A DNA stretch of 64,000 nt from a virus: positions 1-64,000 of the IMG/VR virus record IMGVR_UViG_3300034630_000009; one strand, given 5' to 3'. Below are positions 1-8,849 of the stretch, piece by piece. The translations under genes and the position numbers were made by a program. Below the pieces are notes generated by a model. That model saw nothing but the letters and a program-made list of their open reading frames with translations. It searched no databases and was not told the origin of the DNA. Every line of letters begins with the position of its first letter. Position 1 is the first letter of the stretch.

Positions 1-411
1 TCATTCGGCAAAGGCGATCGGCGGAAACCCACAAGCTTGCAGCACAGACAAGAAGCGATCGCGCTGCTCCTGGTCGTACTGCTCCTGAATTGCTTGTACA
101 GCAAACGTGAAATCAGCAAATCTGTTTGCATCCGTTTGCCCAGTGTTGGCAAACGAGTGGGTAATGAGCGTCAAGGTGTTGGGGTTGTTGAACGCCACTC
201 CAAACAAATCTGTGCCGCGCAAAGTATTTTCCAGGTCAACCCAGCGGTAATTCGTTACGGGATCGGATGGAAGAATGGCTAATGCTTCCAGGTATGTCGC
301 TAGTTCGGGGCTATTCTCTGCGATCGCCTCTAAGCCGTCTGGCGAGGGTGAAGGTGGAAAACGGAAGAATTGCGCGATCGCTCCGTCTGTTGTGCGGGTA
401 ATGTAAAGCAT
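1..411 (-). CDS. hypothetical tail-region protein
   Basis: A 136-residue acidic protein that I do not recognise. It starts with ATG at 411 and its TGA is the very first codon of the window, so the operon may continue to the left. It has no signal peptide, membrane segment or cysteine cluster beyond a single late Cys. It begins 1 base after the stop of the large fibre-like protein upstream, so it is the last visible gene of the late operon. By position it could be a fibre chaperone or assembly factor; that is inference only. Confidence 0.7.
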   Translation of the reverse strand: MLYITRTTDGAIAQFFRFPPSPSPDGLEAIAENSPELATYLEALAILPSDPVTNYRWVDLENTLRGTDLFGVAFNNPNTLTLITHSFANTGQTDANRFADFTFAVQAIQEQYDQEQRDRFLSVLQACGFPPIAFAE

Positions 412-412
412 G

Positions 413-1843
413 TTAGGGTCTGGAATAGCGATAGCTGACGGCAGCAGCGTAGATAAGGTTTCCAGGTGTGCTGACCTTAGTAATGTTTAGGCGGAAAAGT
501 CCAAAGTTGGCGAAAGTAATGAGTGTGTTTAGAGTTACTGTACTAAGAGCAAAAACACTGTTTGTTCCAGACTGATTACTAACAGCCGATCCCAAATTAT
601 TAACAGTTGATGTATTTTTGGTGATGTAACTAAACTGAGCAGTCCAATAAGCTGTGGACGTTAAAGAACTTGAGTTAAGTAAGATTGATGCCGCCTCAGC
701 ATAAATGTCGTAATTATTATTGAGGGGAATACCATCATAATAAATCGAGTTTGCTGAAATCCCAGTGGAAGTAGACCCCCAAGATGCCTTAAAAATGGCA
801 AGGCTTTTCCACGTTGATCCATCCCAATACCAATCCATCAATGGCAAACCGGAGCTATCTAGCTCGCGCCACGTTGCGCCTGTGCTGGGGCTACCAGGAG
901 CGTTGCCTGCATAATAGCCAACATACGTAAAACCGTTGTTGAGGACAACAGTCTGCGCTACTGTGGGATTCCCGCCACGCGGATGGAAATAGCCGCGAGT
1001 GAGGAGTTGGGTATTGACCCCACTCACAGCATTTGCCTTGCAGCGCACTTGGGCACTGGTGTTGGTCCCGACCACGTAAGGGACAGAAGCCGTGATAAAA
1101 GCAGCGGGAGTTGTGGCAAAGGCTGAAGAGTAGCCGTTGAACACGCTGGTGGTGATCGTAAGATCCGGTGAGGCGGGGTCGCTGAGCCAAAAATAGAGGT
1201 TGCCTGTGCTACTTTGTCGTCCCCAGAAAACATCTAACTTCGCTTTCAGTGCAATTCCAGTTGGTACCGACAGCGTGTAGAGTGTTGCTGTCGTCGGGAT
1301 ACCTGTTGAAACGTCCGAGTAGGGAGTTCTAAAGGTGACTTCGTTGCCATTCTGGTCGATCGGCACCATCTGCGTGGCATCGGTCAGCAGGGACATGTGC
1401 AAGCGTAGATCCCAGACGTTGCTGCTGCCGTCCGTAAACGTGGTCTGTGTCGCTGACGTATGGAACCCGTGATCAACTACGCCATTTGATCGCCGTCGCA
1501 TCACGTAGCAATGCAGGGTTGTGGAGGCTGGGAAGGATGAGCCAGTGAGCAAACCGCCAGCATTAGTGCCGATCGCCCAGGCTGCATTCAGCCGCTTGGT
1601 AAAAGCAGCGCTGGTGACGGTGTAGCGCACACCTTGCACGTCGATCGCCGCTTTGCCCGCCGTCAGGTCAACGTATTGCGGATTGCTGCCGTTTTGTGAG
1701 CACTCAAGACCTTCAACCAGCAAAAATTGAGCGTCAGTGGTCAGATACGGCAAGCTATCTGGCGTTGTTAGCGTGTCGCCAGCTTGCAAGTTTTGATGCC
1801 GTCCCGTTGATGGGTCGAGCGCGACGGGTTTGCGAGGTGCCAT
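413..1843 (-). CDS. putative tail fibre / receptor-binding protein
   Basis: A 476-residue protein rich in Ser, Thr, Gly and Asn with alternating beta-type sequence, as in phage fibre and spike proteins. Its first 25 residues (M-x-x-RKPV-x-LDP-x-TGRHQNLQ) are nearly identical to the start of the next gene upstream, after which the two diverge. This suggests a shared N-terminal attachment module carrying different distal domains. It lies 5 bases after that gene's stop, at the end of the tail operon where receptor-binding proteins usually sit. No enzymatic motif is visible. Confidence 0.7.
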   Translation of the reverse strand: MAPRKPVALDPSTGRHQNLQAGDTLTTPDSLPYLTTDAQFLLVEGLECSQNGSNPQYVDLTAGKAAIDVQGVRYTVTSAAFTKRLNAAWAIGTNAGGLLTGSSFPASTTLHCYVMRRRSNGVVDHGFHTSATQTTFTDGSSNVWDLRLHMSLLTDATQMVPIDQNGNEVTFRTPYSDVSTGIPTTATLYTLSVPTGIALKAKLDVFWGRQSSTGNLYFWLSDPASPDLTITTSVFNGYSSAFATTPAAFITASVPYVVGTNTSAQVRCKANAVSGVNTQLLTRGYFHPRGGNPTVAQTVVLNNGFTYVGYYAGNAPGSPSTGATWRELDSSGLPLMDWYWDGSTWKSLAIFKASWGSTSTGISANSIYYDGIPLNNNYDIYAEAASILLNSSSLTSTAYWTAQFSYITKNTSTVNNLGSAVSNQSGTNSVFALSTVTLNTLITFANFGLFRLNITKVSTPGNLIYAAAVSYRYSRP

Positions 1844-1848
1844 TTACT

Positions 1849-2331
1849 CTAGAGCTGAAACGGTTCGTTCAGTTGAAGCTCAAAATCAGTTGATGAGAGA
1901 GCGGTGCCAAGCTTCTGCACATAACCAGAAGTGGGTGGAGTCGTCACCACCATCTGCCCCGCCGCCGCTTGCGACAGAAAATAATCTGCGCCAGGTGTCA
2001 AGCCGCCAGTTTGAGTTGTCACGGCATCCCATTGCGCCGTAGTGAGAGTGAGAGTGCCGTCTTTTCTCACTGCGCCACTAGCCGCTGCCGCGATCGACGC
2101 AGAAGTAAGCCCGATGGTTTTAGTCGTTCCTGCCGCATTGGCACGCGCTAATTGAAAAGCATTTGTAGCCGAAATATAAACGGGTGAACCAGGTGGCGCT
2201 GTTGACGCGCCACCGTTACTCAAGCTAACTTCATCGGCTGTATTAATCACAGCATCAAGGGTATCTCCAGTCTGAAGATTTTGATGCCTGCCAGTAGCCG
2301 GATCAAGTACAACGGGTTTACGTAGTGCCAT
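1849..2331 (-). CDS. structural protein with shared fibre N-terminal module
   Basis: A 160-residue protein starting with the RKPVVLDPATGRHQNLQ module seen in its downstream neighbour. The rest (about residues 45-160) is a small beta-rich domain with the pattern SPVYISATNAFQLARA, GLTPGADYFLS and TPPTSGYVQKLGTALS. Such domains recur in phage fibre and decoration proteins. The C-terminus (LNEPFQL) resembles that of the next gene upstream (LESLPFQL), so the two are probably paralogues. Likely a minor virion protein; the exact role is unknown. Confidence 0.65.
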   Translation of the reverse strand: MALRKPVVLDPATGRHQNLQTGDTLDAVINTADEVSLSNGGASTAPPGSPVYISATNAFQLARANAAGTTKTIGLTSASIAAAASGAVRKDGTLTLTTAQWDAVTTQTGGLTPGADYFLSQAAAGQMVVTTPPTSGYVQKLGTALSSTDFELQLNEPFQL

Positions 2332-2340
2332 CTGCTGTTC

Positions 2341-2817
2341 CTAAAGTTGAAAGGGTAAAGATTCAAGATCAATGCGTAGCTTTTGAGTCGTCAACGCTTG
2401 CCCGATCGACACAACAAAGCCAGCGATCGGCGGGGTTGTGGTTAAGGTTCCGGGTGTAAGCCCAAGAAAATAAATTTGTCCAACCACCAGCGAAGAAGTG
2501 CCGACGATCGCAGTCCAATTGCTTAACTCCAGTACAGCGCCAAACTGGTAAGTAGCACTGAAGCCGATCGCTGCTGCGGTGACGCACAACCCGCAAACTT
2601 GTGCTTCTAGCGCGTTGTCAGCCTGTGCCAAAGCGACATGACCGTTCGCTTTGAGGTAGAGCGGTTGCCCAGAGAAGCAAACACTATCAGTCTCAGCATC
2701 GGCAGTAGAAATAGAACCGCCACCACCCGGAACCTCAGGGCTTGCGTCCAAATTGAGCGTGATAAATTCACGCACGTTTGTGTCAACGTCGATTGCCAGC
2801 AACCTGAGATTAGTCAT
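2341..2817 (-). CDS. structural protein, paralogue of its downstream neighbour
   Basis: A 158-residue protein with the same beta-domain as the neighbouring 160-residue protein: GQPLYLKANGHVALAQADN, then VVGQIYFLGLTPGTLTTTPP, then IAGFVVSIGQALTTQKLRI. It lacks the RKPV N-terminal module; its own N-terminus is MTNLRLLAIDVDTNVREF. Probably a tail- or fibre-associated structural protein. It ends 10 bases before the next start. Confidence 0.65.
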   Translation of the reverse strand: MTNLRLLAIDVDTNVREFITLNLDASPEVPGGGGSISTADAETDSVCFSGQPLYLKANGHVALAQADNALEAQVCGLCVTAAAIGFSATYQFGAVLELSNWTAIVGTSSLVVGQIYFLGLTPGTLTTTPPIAGFVVSIGQALTTQKLRIDLESLPFQL

Positions 2818-2880
2818 GCTCCAAAAATTCCCACTGCGGCGAAAGGATGAGGGATGAGGGATGAGCGGTCAGCCTTTCCC

Positions 2881-3174
2881 TCAGCGCGGCATCACCTTGA
2901 AGCGTGGCGTGGCTCCCCGCGCCTGCTGCACTGTCACTCGATCGCCCACTTGCACCGCTCCATTCGAGTCAAAATCGCCATACAGCAGCGATCCATCCGC
3001 CAGTTGCACCTGATGTTTGCCATTGCCGTAGCCTTGATATTGTCCAGTAGTGGCAGGTGGTTGGGGTGCGAGCGCTGCCTGGTTGTAGTCGGCGTTGGCG
3101 GTGTTGAGGTTGCTGAGGGCGCGATCGACCAGAGGATCGCCGTTATAGGTTTGTCCAGCGTTGTAACTGGTCAT
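2881..3174 (-). CDS. small fibre-associated protein
   Basis: A 97-residue protein built as NAGQTYNGDPLVDRAL-x-NLNTANADYNQ, then a GNGKHQVQLADGSLLYG segment. Both halves match the N-terminal 90 residues of the next gene upstream (RALRNQNNANTAYNQ and GKYQVQ). A YNAGQTFGGNG string also occurs near the C-terminus of the tape-measure protein, so these proteins may share an interaction motif. About 60 bases separate it from the downstream gene; that gap holds three imperfect GATGAGG heptamers and no gene. Confidence 0.6.
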   Translation of the reverse strand: MTSYNAGQTYNGDPLVDRALSNLNTANADYNQAALAPQPPATTGQYQGYGNGKHQVQLADGSLLYGDFDSNGAVQVGDRVTVQQARGATPRFKVMPR

Positions 3175-3176
3175 GG

Positions 3177-4295
3177 CTAAGGGTGGTAGGAAGGTTGTCC
3201 AATTAGAGTGGCTCTAGTGCGTTGGGCGGCAGGAATACCGTAAACTTTCACTTTGCTCACACGTTGCTGTGATCCAGCATAGTCGTAGGTATAAACCTGA
3301 GCCGTAAAGGTTGATTGTGTAAGAGCGTTGGCTGCGATCGTGGTTGCATCGATAATTGTAAATTTGTCATCAAAACAATCAAAGTAGCCATATGGCATAC
3401 TGCTTCCATCAACTCCTGTGTCAAAGATGGCTGAATCATAGGTGATCAACGTTGTTGTGCTTGGGTTGTTTGTAGAATCGGTTTTGCCCCCAACACCTTT
3501 AGATCCATCCGCCGTGATGGCATAGGGAAGGTACGCAGGGTTGTAACTAATAAACGTTTCAGGTGAAACCAATGTAGGGGTTAAATAATGCTTAAAAGCA
3601 ATATCACCATTAACGCCACCAATGAAATCATTTTGAAAGAGCCTCCCCCAGAAGCTACCTGTGCCACCACCAGAAGAGCCGTAGGCACCCCGCGACCAGA
3701 AGCTATATCCGTGCGGGTTCAGAGAGAGTGTGTCGAAGCCTGTGTTTGGGCTGTCTGTTGAGTGATGCTCATAAATCAGCCCAGCTTCAGTAAGCGTATA
3801 GTAATAGCCATCGGCAACAGAGACATCTTTGCCGTAATCAAGCCAAAACCGATTACTACCTGGATTTTTAAGGGTAAATTGTTGATCGCCTGGGTCTATC
3901 GCTTTAATCTTGATGGGTTTCGGTTGCCACCCACCGAGCCACAAGTCTTTGCTGTCATTGTCGTTCAGCATTGAGTACAGATACTTAATTTTGCCGCCTA
4001 GCTTCACCACAGGTACCGCTGGTACCGATGGCTTCACTCGTGGCACACCATCCACATATTGTCCCGTTGTCGTTACGCGCTGACCGTTTTGCAAAAGCCC
4101 ATTGGTGACAGGAACACCCGTTGCTACCGGATCTTGCCCCAACCGCTGCACCTGATACTTGCCGTCTGCAAAGCCAGTAATAAAGGTAGGTGCTTCTGTA
4201 AGTACTTTTTGCTGCTCTTCACGCTGCTGCTGCTGATTGTAGGCAGTGTTGGCGTTGTTCTGGTTACGCAGTGCTCGCGTGGTAAGGTCATCCAT
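3177..4295 (-). CDS. fibre-like structural protein (copy A of a duplicated gene)
   Basis: A 372-residue protein. The ATG at 4295 overlaps the upstream TGA as TGATG, which favours it over the TTG one codon earlier. The N-terminal 90 residues match the small protein downstream. The rest, from GGKIKYLYSMLNDND to the C-terminal KVYGIPAAQRT and PSYHP, is clearly homologous to the plus-strand protein at 30978-32183 (GKIKYLYSIIN, FISLNPA, DCFD-x-x-F, KVYPIP, SYHP). Probably a distal tail or fibre protein; no enzymatic motif seen. Confidence 0.7.
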   Translation of the reverse strand: MDDLTTRALRNQNNANTAYNQQQQREEQQKVLTEAPTFITGFADGKYQVQRLGQDPVATGVPVTNGLLQNGQRVTTTGQYVDGVPRVKPSVPAVPVVKLGGKIKYLYSMLNDNDSKDLWLGGWQPKPIKIKAIDPGDQQFTLKNPGSNRFWLDYGKDVSVADGYYYTLTEAGLIYEHHSTDSPNTGFDTLSLNPHGYSFWSRGAYGSSGGGTGSFWGRLFQNDFIGGVNGDIAFKHYLTPTLVSPETFISYNPAYLPYAITADGSKGVGGKTDSTNNPSTTTLITYDSAIFDTGVDGSSMPYGYFDCFDDKFTIIDATTIAANALTQSTFTAQVYTYDYAGSQQRVSKVKVYGIPAAQRTRATLIGQPSYHP

Positions 4296-4744
4296 CAAGC
4301 CGCGTTGACATCGGCATTGTTTCCGCCCGCGTTAATTGCAGCTTGGAAACTATAGGAAGTGCCGTCCGGGATTGTCGTGGCTGATGTTTGTGCTTGAAAA
4401 CAGAACAAATTCCCAGCAGTGCCAGTCGCCGCAGTGTTGGCAATCAGGACAGCTTTGTCAAACACAATCGCGCCACCTGACGCAGAAAAGGTAACGGTAA
4501 TGGGCGGTAGTTCGTAGCGTGACTGTCCGTTGTCATAAGCCCCTGTTCCGGGGTTGTAGTTGGCACGAGCATAGCCGTTACCTGAGACTTCTTGAGCTAG
4601 GACAGCGCTCAATGAAGTGGTAGCGTCGATCGTGCCACCATTGGTGAGGATCAGATAAAAACCTGTCGCGCTTGGTGGAGACGCAGCATTGAAGTAGGTT
4701 TCTAGCATGTTGCCAAGGGCAACATTAAACAGGGTGACAGCCAT
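4295..4744 (-). CDS. phage structural protein, tail-associated
   Basis: A 149-residue, beta-rich, Ala/Gly/Thr-rich protein beginning MAVTLFNVALGNMLETYF and containing GGTIDATTSLSAVLAQEVSG. This pattern is common in short cyanophage tail proteins. It is coupled to the fibre gene downstream by a TGATG overlap. A short remnant that looks like the end of a related gene precedes the second copy of that fibre gene at 30978, so the pair may have been duplicated together. The 125 bases between it and the pilin gene downstream hold no clear feature. Confidence 0.6.
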   Translation of the reverse strand: MAVTLFNVALGNMLETYFNAASPPSATGFYLILTNGGTIDATTSLSAVLAQEVSGNGYARANYNPGTGAYDNGQSRYELPPITVTFSASGGAIVFDKAVLIANTAATGTAGNLFCFQAQTSATTIPDGTSYSFQAAINAGGNNADVNAA

Positions 4745-4869
4745 TGCACAAGCCGTAAGGGTTCGTGCTGATAGTTCCTACCGCTTGGCTGAATGGGCGA
4801 TCGTCAAACTCTCTTGGCTAAAGCTTGAAGGCTATCAACTATGCCTGCTAGACTTGTCTGTTTTGTGTT

Positions 4870-5400
4870 TTATTTTCCTAAATCTTCAAAATCACCAGTG
4901 CAAGCTGGCCCCGTTTCAGTTGCGAAAACAATGCCTGCCACGTCACCAGCATGAGGAGTCTTCGACTGGCATAGCACAGCAAGCGTTGTCGCCTCCCCAT
5001 CCGCCAATCCGGTCGTTGTGCCAACGCCTACGCCGCCTGTGTGCGCCCGTAGGGTATTTGTAAACTTAGGGTATGACACGTTAGCTACGGCTGTCTCGGC
5101 AGCACCTTGGATCGCATATGTGTAGTTATTGGTATCGGTTTTGATGCCTAAACCAAGCAGCGACACGTCTGAAGAAAAACTACTTTTTTCTAAGTAGTAA
5201 GCTTGCTGCGATCGGTTCATGGAACCAACATATTGTTTAGATTCAGTTTCTTTAGCTTTGTTTGCCTGGTTCAAAAAGGATGGCAAGGCAATGGCTGACA
5301 ATATACCGATGATGATGATTACCACCAACAGTTCAATTAAGGTAAAACCTTGCTCGGTACTGCAAAATGAGTTGATCGGCTTGCATTGAGAAAGTGACAT
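4870..5400 (-). CDS. type IV pilin-like G/H family protein
   Basis: A 176-residue protein with a class III prepilin leader: a short start, then Gly followed by FTLIELLVVIIIIGILSAIALPSF. The Gly/Phe cleavage site and Glu at +5 of the mature chain are intact. The stretch NQANKAKETESKQYVGS, NRSQQAYYLE and LGLGIKTDTNNYTYAI matches the cyanobacterial Type IV pilin-like G and H family. The ATG at 5400 is preceded by AGGAGT at a 5-base distance; an earlier in-frame start at 5436 lacks this. It lies 13 bases after the LamG gene, within the fibre module. It may have been captured from the host; whether it enters the virion or the host pilus is unknown. Confidence 0.88.
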   Translation of the reverse strand: MSLSQCKPINSFCSTEQGFTLIELLVVIIIIGILSAIALPSFLNQANKAKETESKQYVGSMNRSQQAYYLEKSSFSSDVSLLGLGIKTDTNNYTYAIQGAAETAVANVSYPKFTNTLRAHTGGVGVGTTTGLADGEATTLAVLCQSKTPHAGDVAGIVFATETGPACTGDFEDLGK

Positions 5401-5413
5401 AAGAACTCCTGAA

Positions 5414-6148
5414 CTAAGAATTAGGGAAAGTACCATTTGGTACGGCTGAACCGTCTTTGCTCTGTCCTGTGGTTAGACGCACTTCGTCAAGATAGCCAGG
5501 GAAAAAAGAACTACCATCTTTGTCAATACCAATACGCGCTTGCGCCAAAGTCGTGCCGTAGTTTGCCGCTGAAGTTGTGTTTAACCGTCTAACACCGTCA
5601 ATCCAACCCTGTACAGACGATGTGCCGCTACGACTGATGACAATGTAATGCCAGTCATTTAACGAAAAACCAGCGGTACCACTTGCGCCCCCTGTGTTGG
5701 AATCGTCAAGATAGAACCCGTTGGAGTTATCTAAGTAAAGTTGCAGAGTTGAGTTGCTAAAGCTAGGCGAAGTTGGGTGCAAATTCAGCCAGCTATAGCG
5801 TCCTGCTGCTGTCATATAAACCCAACTTTCAAAAATCCAGTTACCACTACCAGGACTAAGAACAGCATTGTTAGGCAGTATCAAATAATCGGTTGAGCCA
5901 TTGAACGCGATCGACGTACTACCGTATTTGAATTGAGTCGAGCTTGTGGTTGGCGTACCGCCGCGAGTGATTGTATTGGCATAACTACTGTTATCGGTAA
6001 ACGTTGATCCTCCCGAAAGACCTTCTCCGTGCAGCAGCAGACGAACGTTGCTGTAGGAAACACCGTCTGCGGTGTAATCACCACCGCCACCGGACAGTCG
6101 CGCCTTACTTGAGGCACCAGCACCAATCACGCTAGGAAGAATGATCAC
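5414..6148 (-). CDS. LamG/concanavalin A-like lectin-domain protein
   Basis: A 244-residue protein with a LamG-type fold: LLLHGEGLSGGSTFTDNS, then YGSTSIAFNGSTDYL, IFESWVYM, LNDWHYIVISRSGTS, GWIDGVRRL and a terminal GYLDEVRLTTGQ. Such domains bind glycans and are common in phage receptor-binding and spike proteins. I place the start at GTG 6148, which overlaps the upstream TGA as GTGA; an in-frame TTG at 6175 would overlap more deeply. It is followed directly by the pilin gene, so adhesion-related functions cluster here. Confidence 0.8.
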   Translation of the reverse strand: MIILPSVIGAGASSKARLSGGGGDYTADGVSYSNVRLLLHGEGLSGGSTFTDNSSYANTITRGGTPTTSSTQFKYGSTSIAFNGSTDYLILPNNAVLSPGSGNWIFESWVYMTAAGRYSWLNLHPTSPSFSNSTLQLYLDNSNGFYLDDSNTGGASGTAGFSLNDWHYIVISRSGTSSVQGWIDGVRRLNTTSAANYGTTLAQARIGIDKDGSSFFPGYLDEVRLTTGQSKDGSAVPNGTFPNS

Positions 6149-6480
6149 GCAGTTAAGTCTCCCATCAACACCCAAGCATCAGTGGCAGTCTTCCAAAGCG
6201 TCGCAGGACTGCCCGCTGTGCGTAGCTTGACGTGACTCCCCTCTGACACTACTGTTACAGGACTGGAGTAAGCAACGGTGACTTGTCCCGCGCCCAATTG
6301 GGCGAACAAGATTTGTGAGCCGATCGGGAAGGCGACGGAGGCATTAGAGGGAAGAGTGAGCGTGATTGAAGAAGCGTTATTAAGCGTCACGCCTGCCACT
6401 TCGTCACCGATCGACAGAGTGTAACTTGTGCCTGTCTGTGTGTTGGGGGCGCTTAGACTGGTTACCTTAATTGTTGGCAT
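6145..6480 (-). CDS. short tail/fibre protein
   Basis: A 111-residue protein of the pattern TSYTLSIGDEVAGVTLNNAS, TLPSNASVAFPIGSQILFAQ, GAGQVTV, HVKLRTAGSPATLWK, WVLMGDL. This small beta domain recurs in phage tail-fibre and baseplate wedge proteins, usually at the C-terminus of larger chains; here it stands alone. It is coupled on both sides: TAATG with the upstream hub gene and GTGA with the LamG gene downstream. Confidence 0.72.
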   Translation of the reverse strand: MPTIKVTSLSAPNTQTGTSYTLSIGDEVAGVTLNNASSITLTLPSNASVAFPIGSQILFAQLGAGQVTVAYSSPVTVVSEGSHVKLRTAGSPATLWKTATDAWVLMGDLTA

Positions 6481-8849
6481 TAGCCCACCTGGAAAGTGAT
6501 TGATTCAATTTGAATTGTGCTGACTGTCAAAGAATCCAGTGCGAATGTAATTTCGTCTGTAATCTCTAGATAAACGATTATTCCTGTTACTGCTGCACCG
6601 TCTAAAGAACCACCAAGCTTAAACCCGCCAATTAAAGGAACAGTGCGACTTTCAATGTTCCCACCGAGGCGTACACCACCCAAGTACGATCGCGTGATAC
6701 CTGCAAACGCCGCTATTCCTCCTACTTTGATCCCGCCCATTAGATTTATGCGCGGTCCCGCTACAAACCGCCCGCCTGCTTTTACCCCACCCCTGAAAGT
6801 TGTTGTAACGATTGGGCTTAGCCGTCCCCCTAGACGCACACCACCCCTAAACACGTCTGAAACGGTGCCCAGGTCATAGGGGTAAACGCGAATATTGCCG
6901 CCGAAACAGATGCCGCCATCAAAGGCAACGATCGGGCTATAGGGCAATTTCACAGCAGTTGTTCCTACTGCCACAGTTGCTTGCCAGATGCCTTCACAGC
7001 TCACCACCGCCCGATCGGGGTCGTGGGTAAAGCTAATCGCGTCTGCCTGATAAAGGTAGGTAGTGATGTCTGGTTCGGTGCAGCGCCAGTTGCTTAAGGG
7101 TGAAAAACCATTTAAGAACCGTTCGTCAAACGGCACCAGGATGGTCTGCCCCTGCCTGCGACCAATCAGCAGCGCCCCTTCCATCTGCGCGATCGCGTCG
7201 GCTTGCTCACTGGAGACCATGTACTCCACTTCAATAGTCCGAAACCGCTTCTGCTCGTTGCTGCCAGCAGGCGTGCCAAACAGGGCGCGTCCCTTCACCT
7301 GAATTTCGATTTCGGTATAGCGCTCCGGACGGCGCTCTGGTGCGGATGGCTGTTGCCCGCCGACGGCGCTCACCTCTGTCCTGGCATCGGTTGTCACCAG
7401 CGCTAGCTTGCTCAGCAGCGAATTGAAATTAGCCGCCGCTTCAGCGTTCGCTGTGATAAACGACGATCGGGTAACAGTCGTTTTTTGCCACTCATAGCCC
7501 CGCACTTTTGCCGATTTCTCCACGACCAGCGCAGCCAAATTGAGCGCTAAGGGGTCAGCCAGCACAGTCAAATCTTCGTTGGGCGCGATCGCAGCAACGG
7601 GAAGCTTTGTGGCGATCGCCTGCCCCGCTACCACTTGCGTTTGATAGTTAAAGGCGTATTGATCCGCCACGCTGCCATCTTGCGGGTTGGGATAGTCCTG
7701 ATAGGTGAAGGTGGTCGTCTCTTCAGAGGCAGTAGCGGGCTGAAAGCGATCATAGGAAAGCCGCTGTTCTTCTGTTAAATTTGCCCACCATGCAGCAGCA
7801 GCAGCGGCTACAGGGCGTAGCGTCACCCGCAGAATCTTGAGCAAGCGCCCCGTGGGTCCCGGTTCGTAAAAGTAGGTTGTGGTGCTGTCGCTGGAAAAGG
7901 TGAGACGCAGACTACCCGGCTCTTCGACAGGATAAACCACGCCAGCCGTTTCCTCGATTACTTCCTGTCTGTATTTGGAGCCACCATCCTGGCAATCGGT
8001 AATCGTCGTGCGCCGCAAGACAGTCGTACTCACGGTGCCGCCACTGACAGACGATTGATATTCTTCGTCCGGGTTGCTGGTCAAGCAACGCCAGGTGTCA
8101 ATGCCGATTTTGTCGATGCCCACACACCGCAGCTCTTCTACCGGGGTCTCTGCTCCTTCAGACGGCTGATAGATTATCTCGCCGCCACCGGGTCCGATCG
8201 TGATATCTACAACAGGCGTTGCTGTAGGGTCAAGCCGTAGATCAAGCGCTTGAATCTGTCCCTGGTTATCCTGCCAGAGCGCTTTCTGTCCGGCATACGC
8301 CACCTTGCCCGCTTGCTGTACATAGCTCCCACCAATTTTGGGCAAGGGATGGGCGATCGGGTAGGCAGGCACCGCTCCCACCCATGTCGTGATGCCTGCT
8401 GCTGCAAGTATGGGCGCGATCGCGTCCGTGCGACTGGTTGCTACACCCAGCACAATGCCCGACTTATCGTTGTCCGGCTCGGCAAAGTCTCGTAGTGCCA
8501 GCAGACACCCCACTTGCAACACCAGATCCGGTGTGTCTGGATGGGGTGGCAATGCTTCTTTGAGGATATACAGCCAGCCGCAGGGATGCGGAGTATACGT
8601 CACACCATCCAGCGATGCCAGGACTTTGACGCTCTGCCCACGATGCCAGCGCTGGGCATTTAAGCGTGGATTCATGGATTCCGGCGCATAGTCCCAGTAA
8701 GTCAGCGTGAGCGTGCCCGTGATCGGCAGCAATCCAGAGCGATCGCGCTTGGGTAGGCTGACATCAAAACTCTTCAACGTCTGCGACCAGTCCTGCTGAT
8801 CGCTGCCAATCAAGATTTTCAGCCAGCAAGCGGACGCATTGACCGTCAT
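6480..8849 (-). CDS. tail hub / baseplate protein with C-terminal Gly-rich repeats
   Basis: A 789-residue protein two genes after the tape measure, where the hub or tail-associated lysin of siphophages normally lies. The first 120 residues (LPITGTLTLTYWDY, NAQRWHRGQSVKVLA) look like a baseplate hub domain. The C-terminal 150 residues contain repeats of the type FRGGVRLGGR, FRGGVKAGGR, LMGGIKVGG, YLGGVRLGGN and LIGGFKLGGS, spaced roughly 20-25 residues apart. No peptidase or lysozyme motif was recognised. It starts within the ATGA overlap with the upstream gene. Confidence 0.7.
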   Translation of the reverse strand: MTVNASACWLKILIGSDQQDWSQTLKSFDVSLPKRDRSGLLPITGTLTLTYWDYAPESMNPRLNAQRWHRGQSVKVLASLDGVTYTPHPCGWLYILKEALPPHPDTPDLVLQVGCLLALRDFAEPDNDKSGIVLGVATSRTDAIAPILAAAGITTWVGAVPAYPIAHPLPKIGGSYVQQAGKVAYAGQKALWQDNQGQIQALDLRLDPTATPVVDITIGPGGGEIIYQPSEGAETPVEELRCVGIDKIGIDTWRCLTSNPDEEYQSSVSGGTVSTTVLRRTTITDCQDGGSKYRQEVIEETAGVVYPVEEPGSLRLTFSSDSTTTYFYEPGPTGRLLKILRVTLRPVAAAAAAWWANLTEEQRLSYDRFQPATASEETTTFTYQDYPNPQDGSVADQYAFNYQTQVVAGQAIATKLPVAAIAPNEDLTVLADPLALNLAALVVEKSAKVRGYEWQKTTVTRSSFITANAEAAANFNSLLSKLALVTTDARTEVSAVGGQQPSAPERRPERYTEIEIQVKGRALFGTPAGSNEQKRFRTIEVEYMVSSEQADAIAQMEGALLIGRRQGQTILVPFDERFLNGFSPLSNWRCTEPDITTYLYQADAISFTHDPDRAVVSCEGIWQATVAVGTTAVKLPYSPIVAFDGGICFGGNIRVYPYDLGTVSDVFRGGVRLGGRLSPIVTTTFRGGVKAGGRFVAGPRINLMGGIKVGGIAAFAGITRSYLGGVRLGGNIESRTVPLIGGFKLGGSLDGAAVTGIIVYLEITDEITFALDSLTVSTIQIESITFQVG

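Noticed and set aside
2838-2870. GATGAGG heptamer repeat between tail genes
   Set aside because: Only three short imperfect copies, with no palindrome or promoter association.
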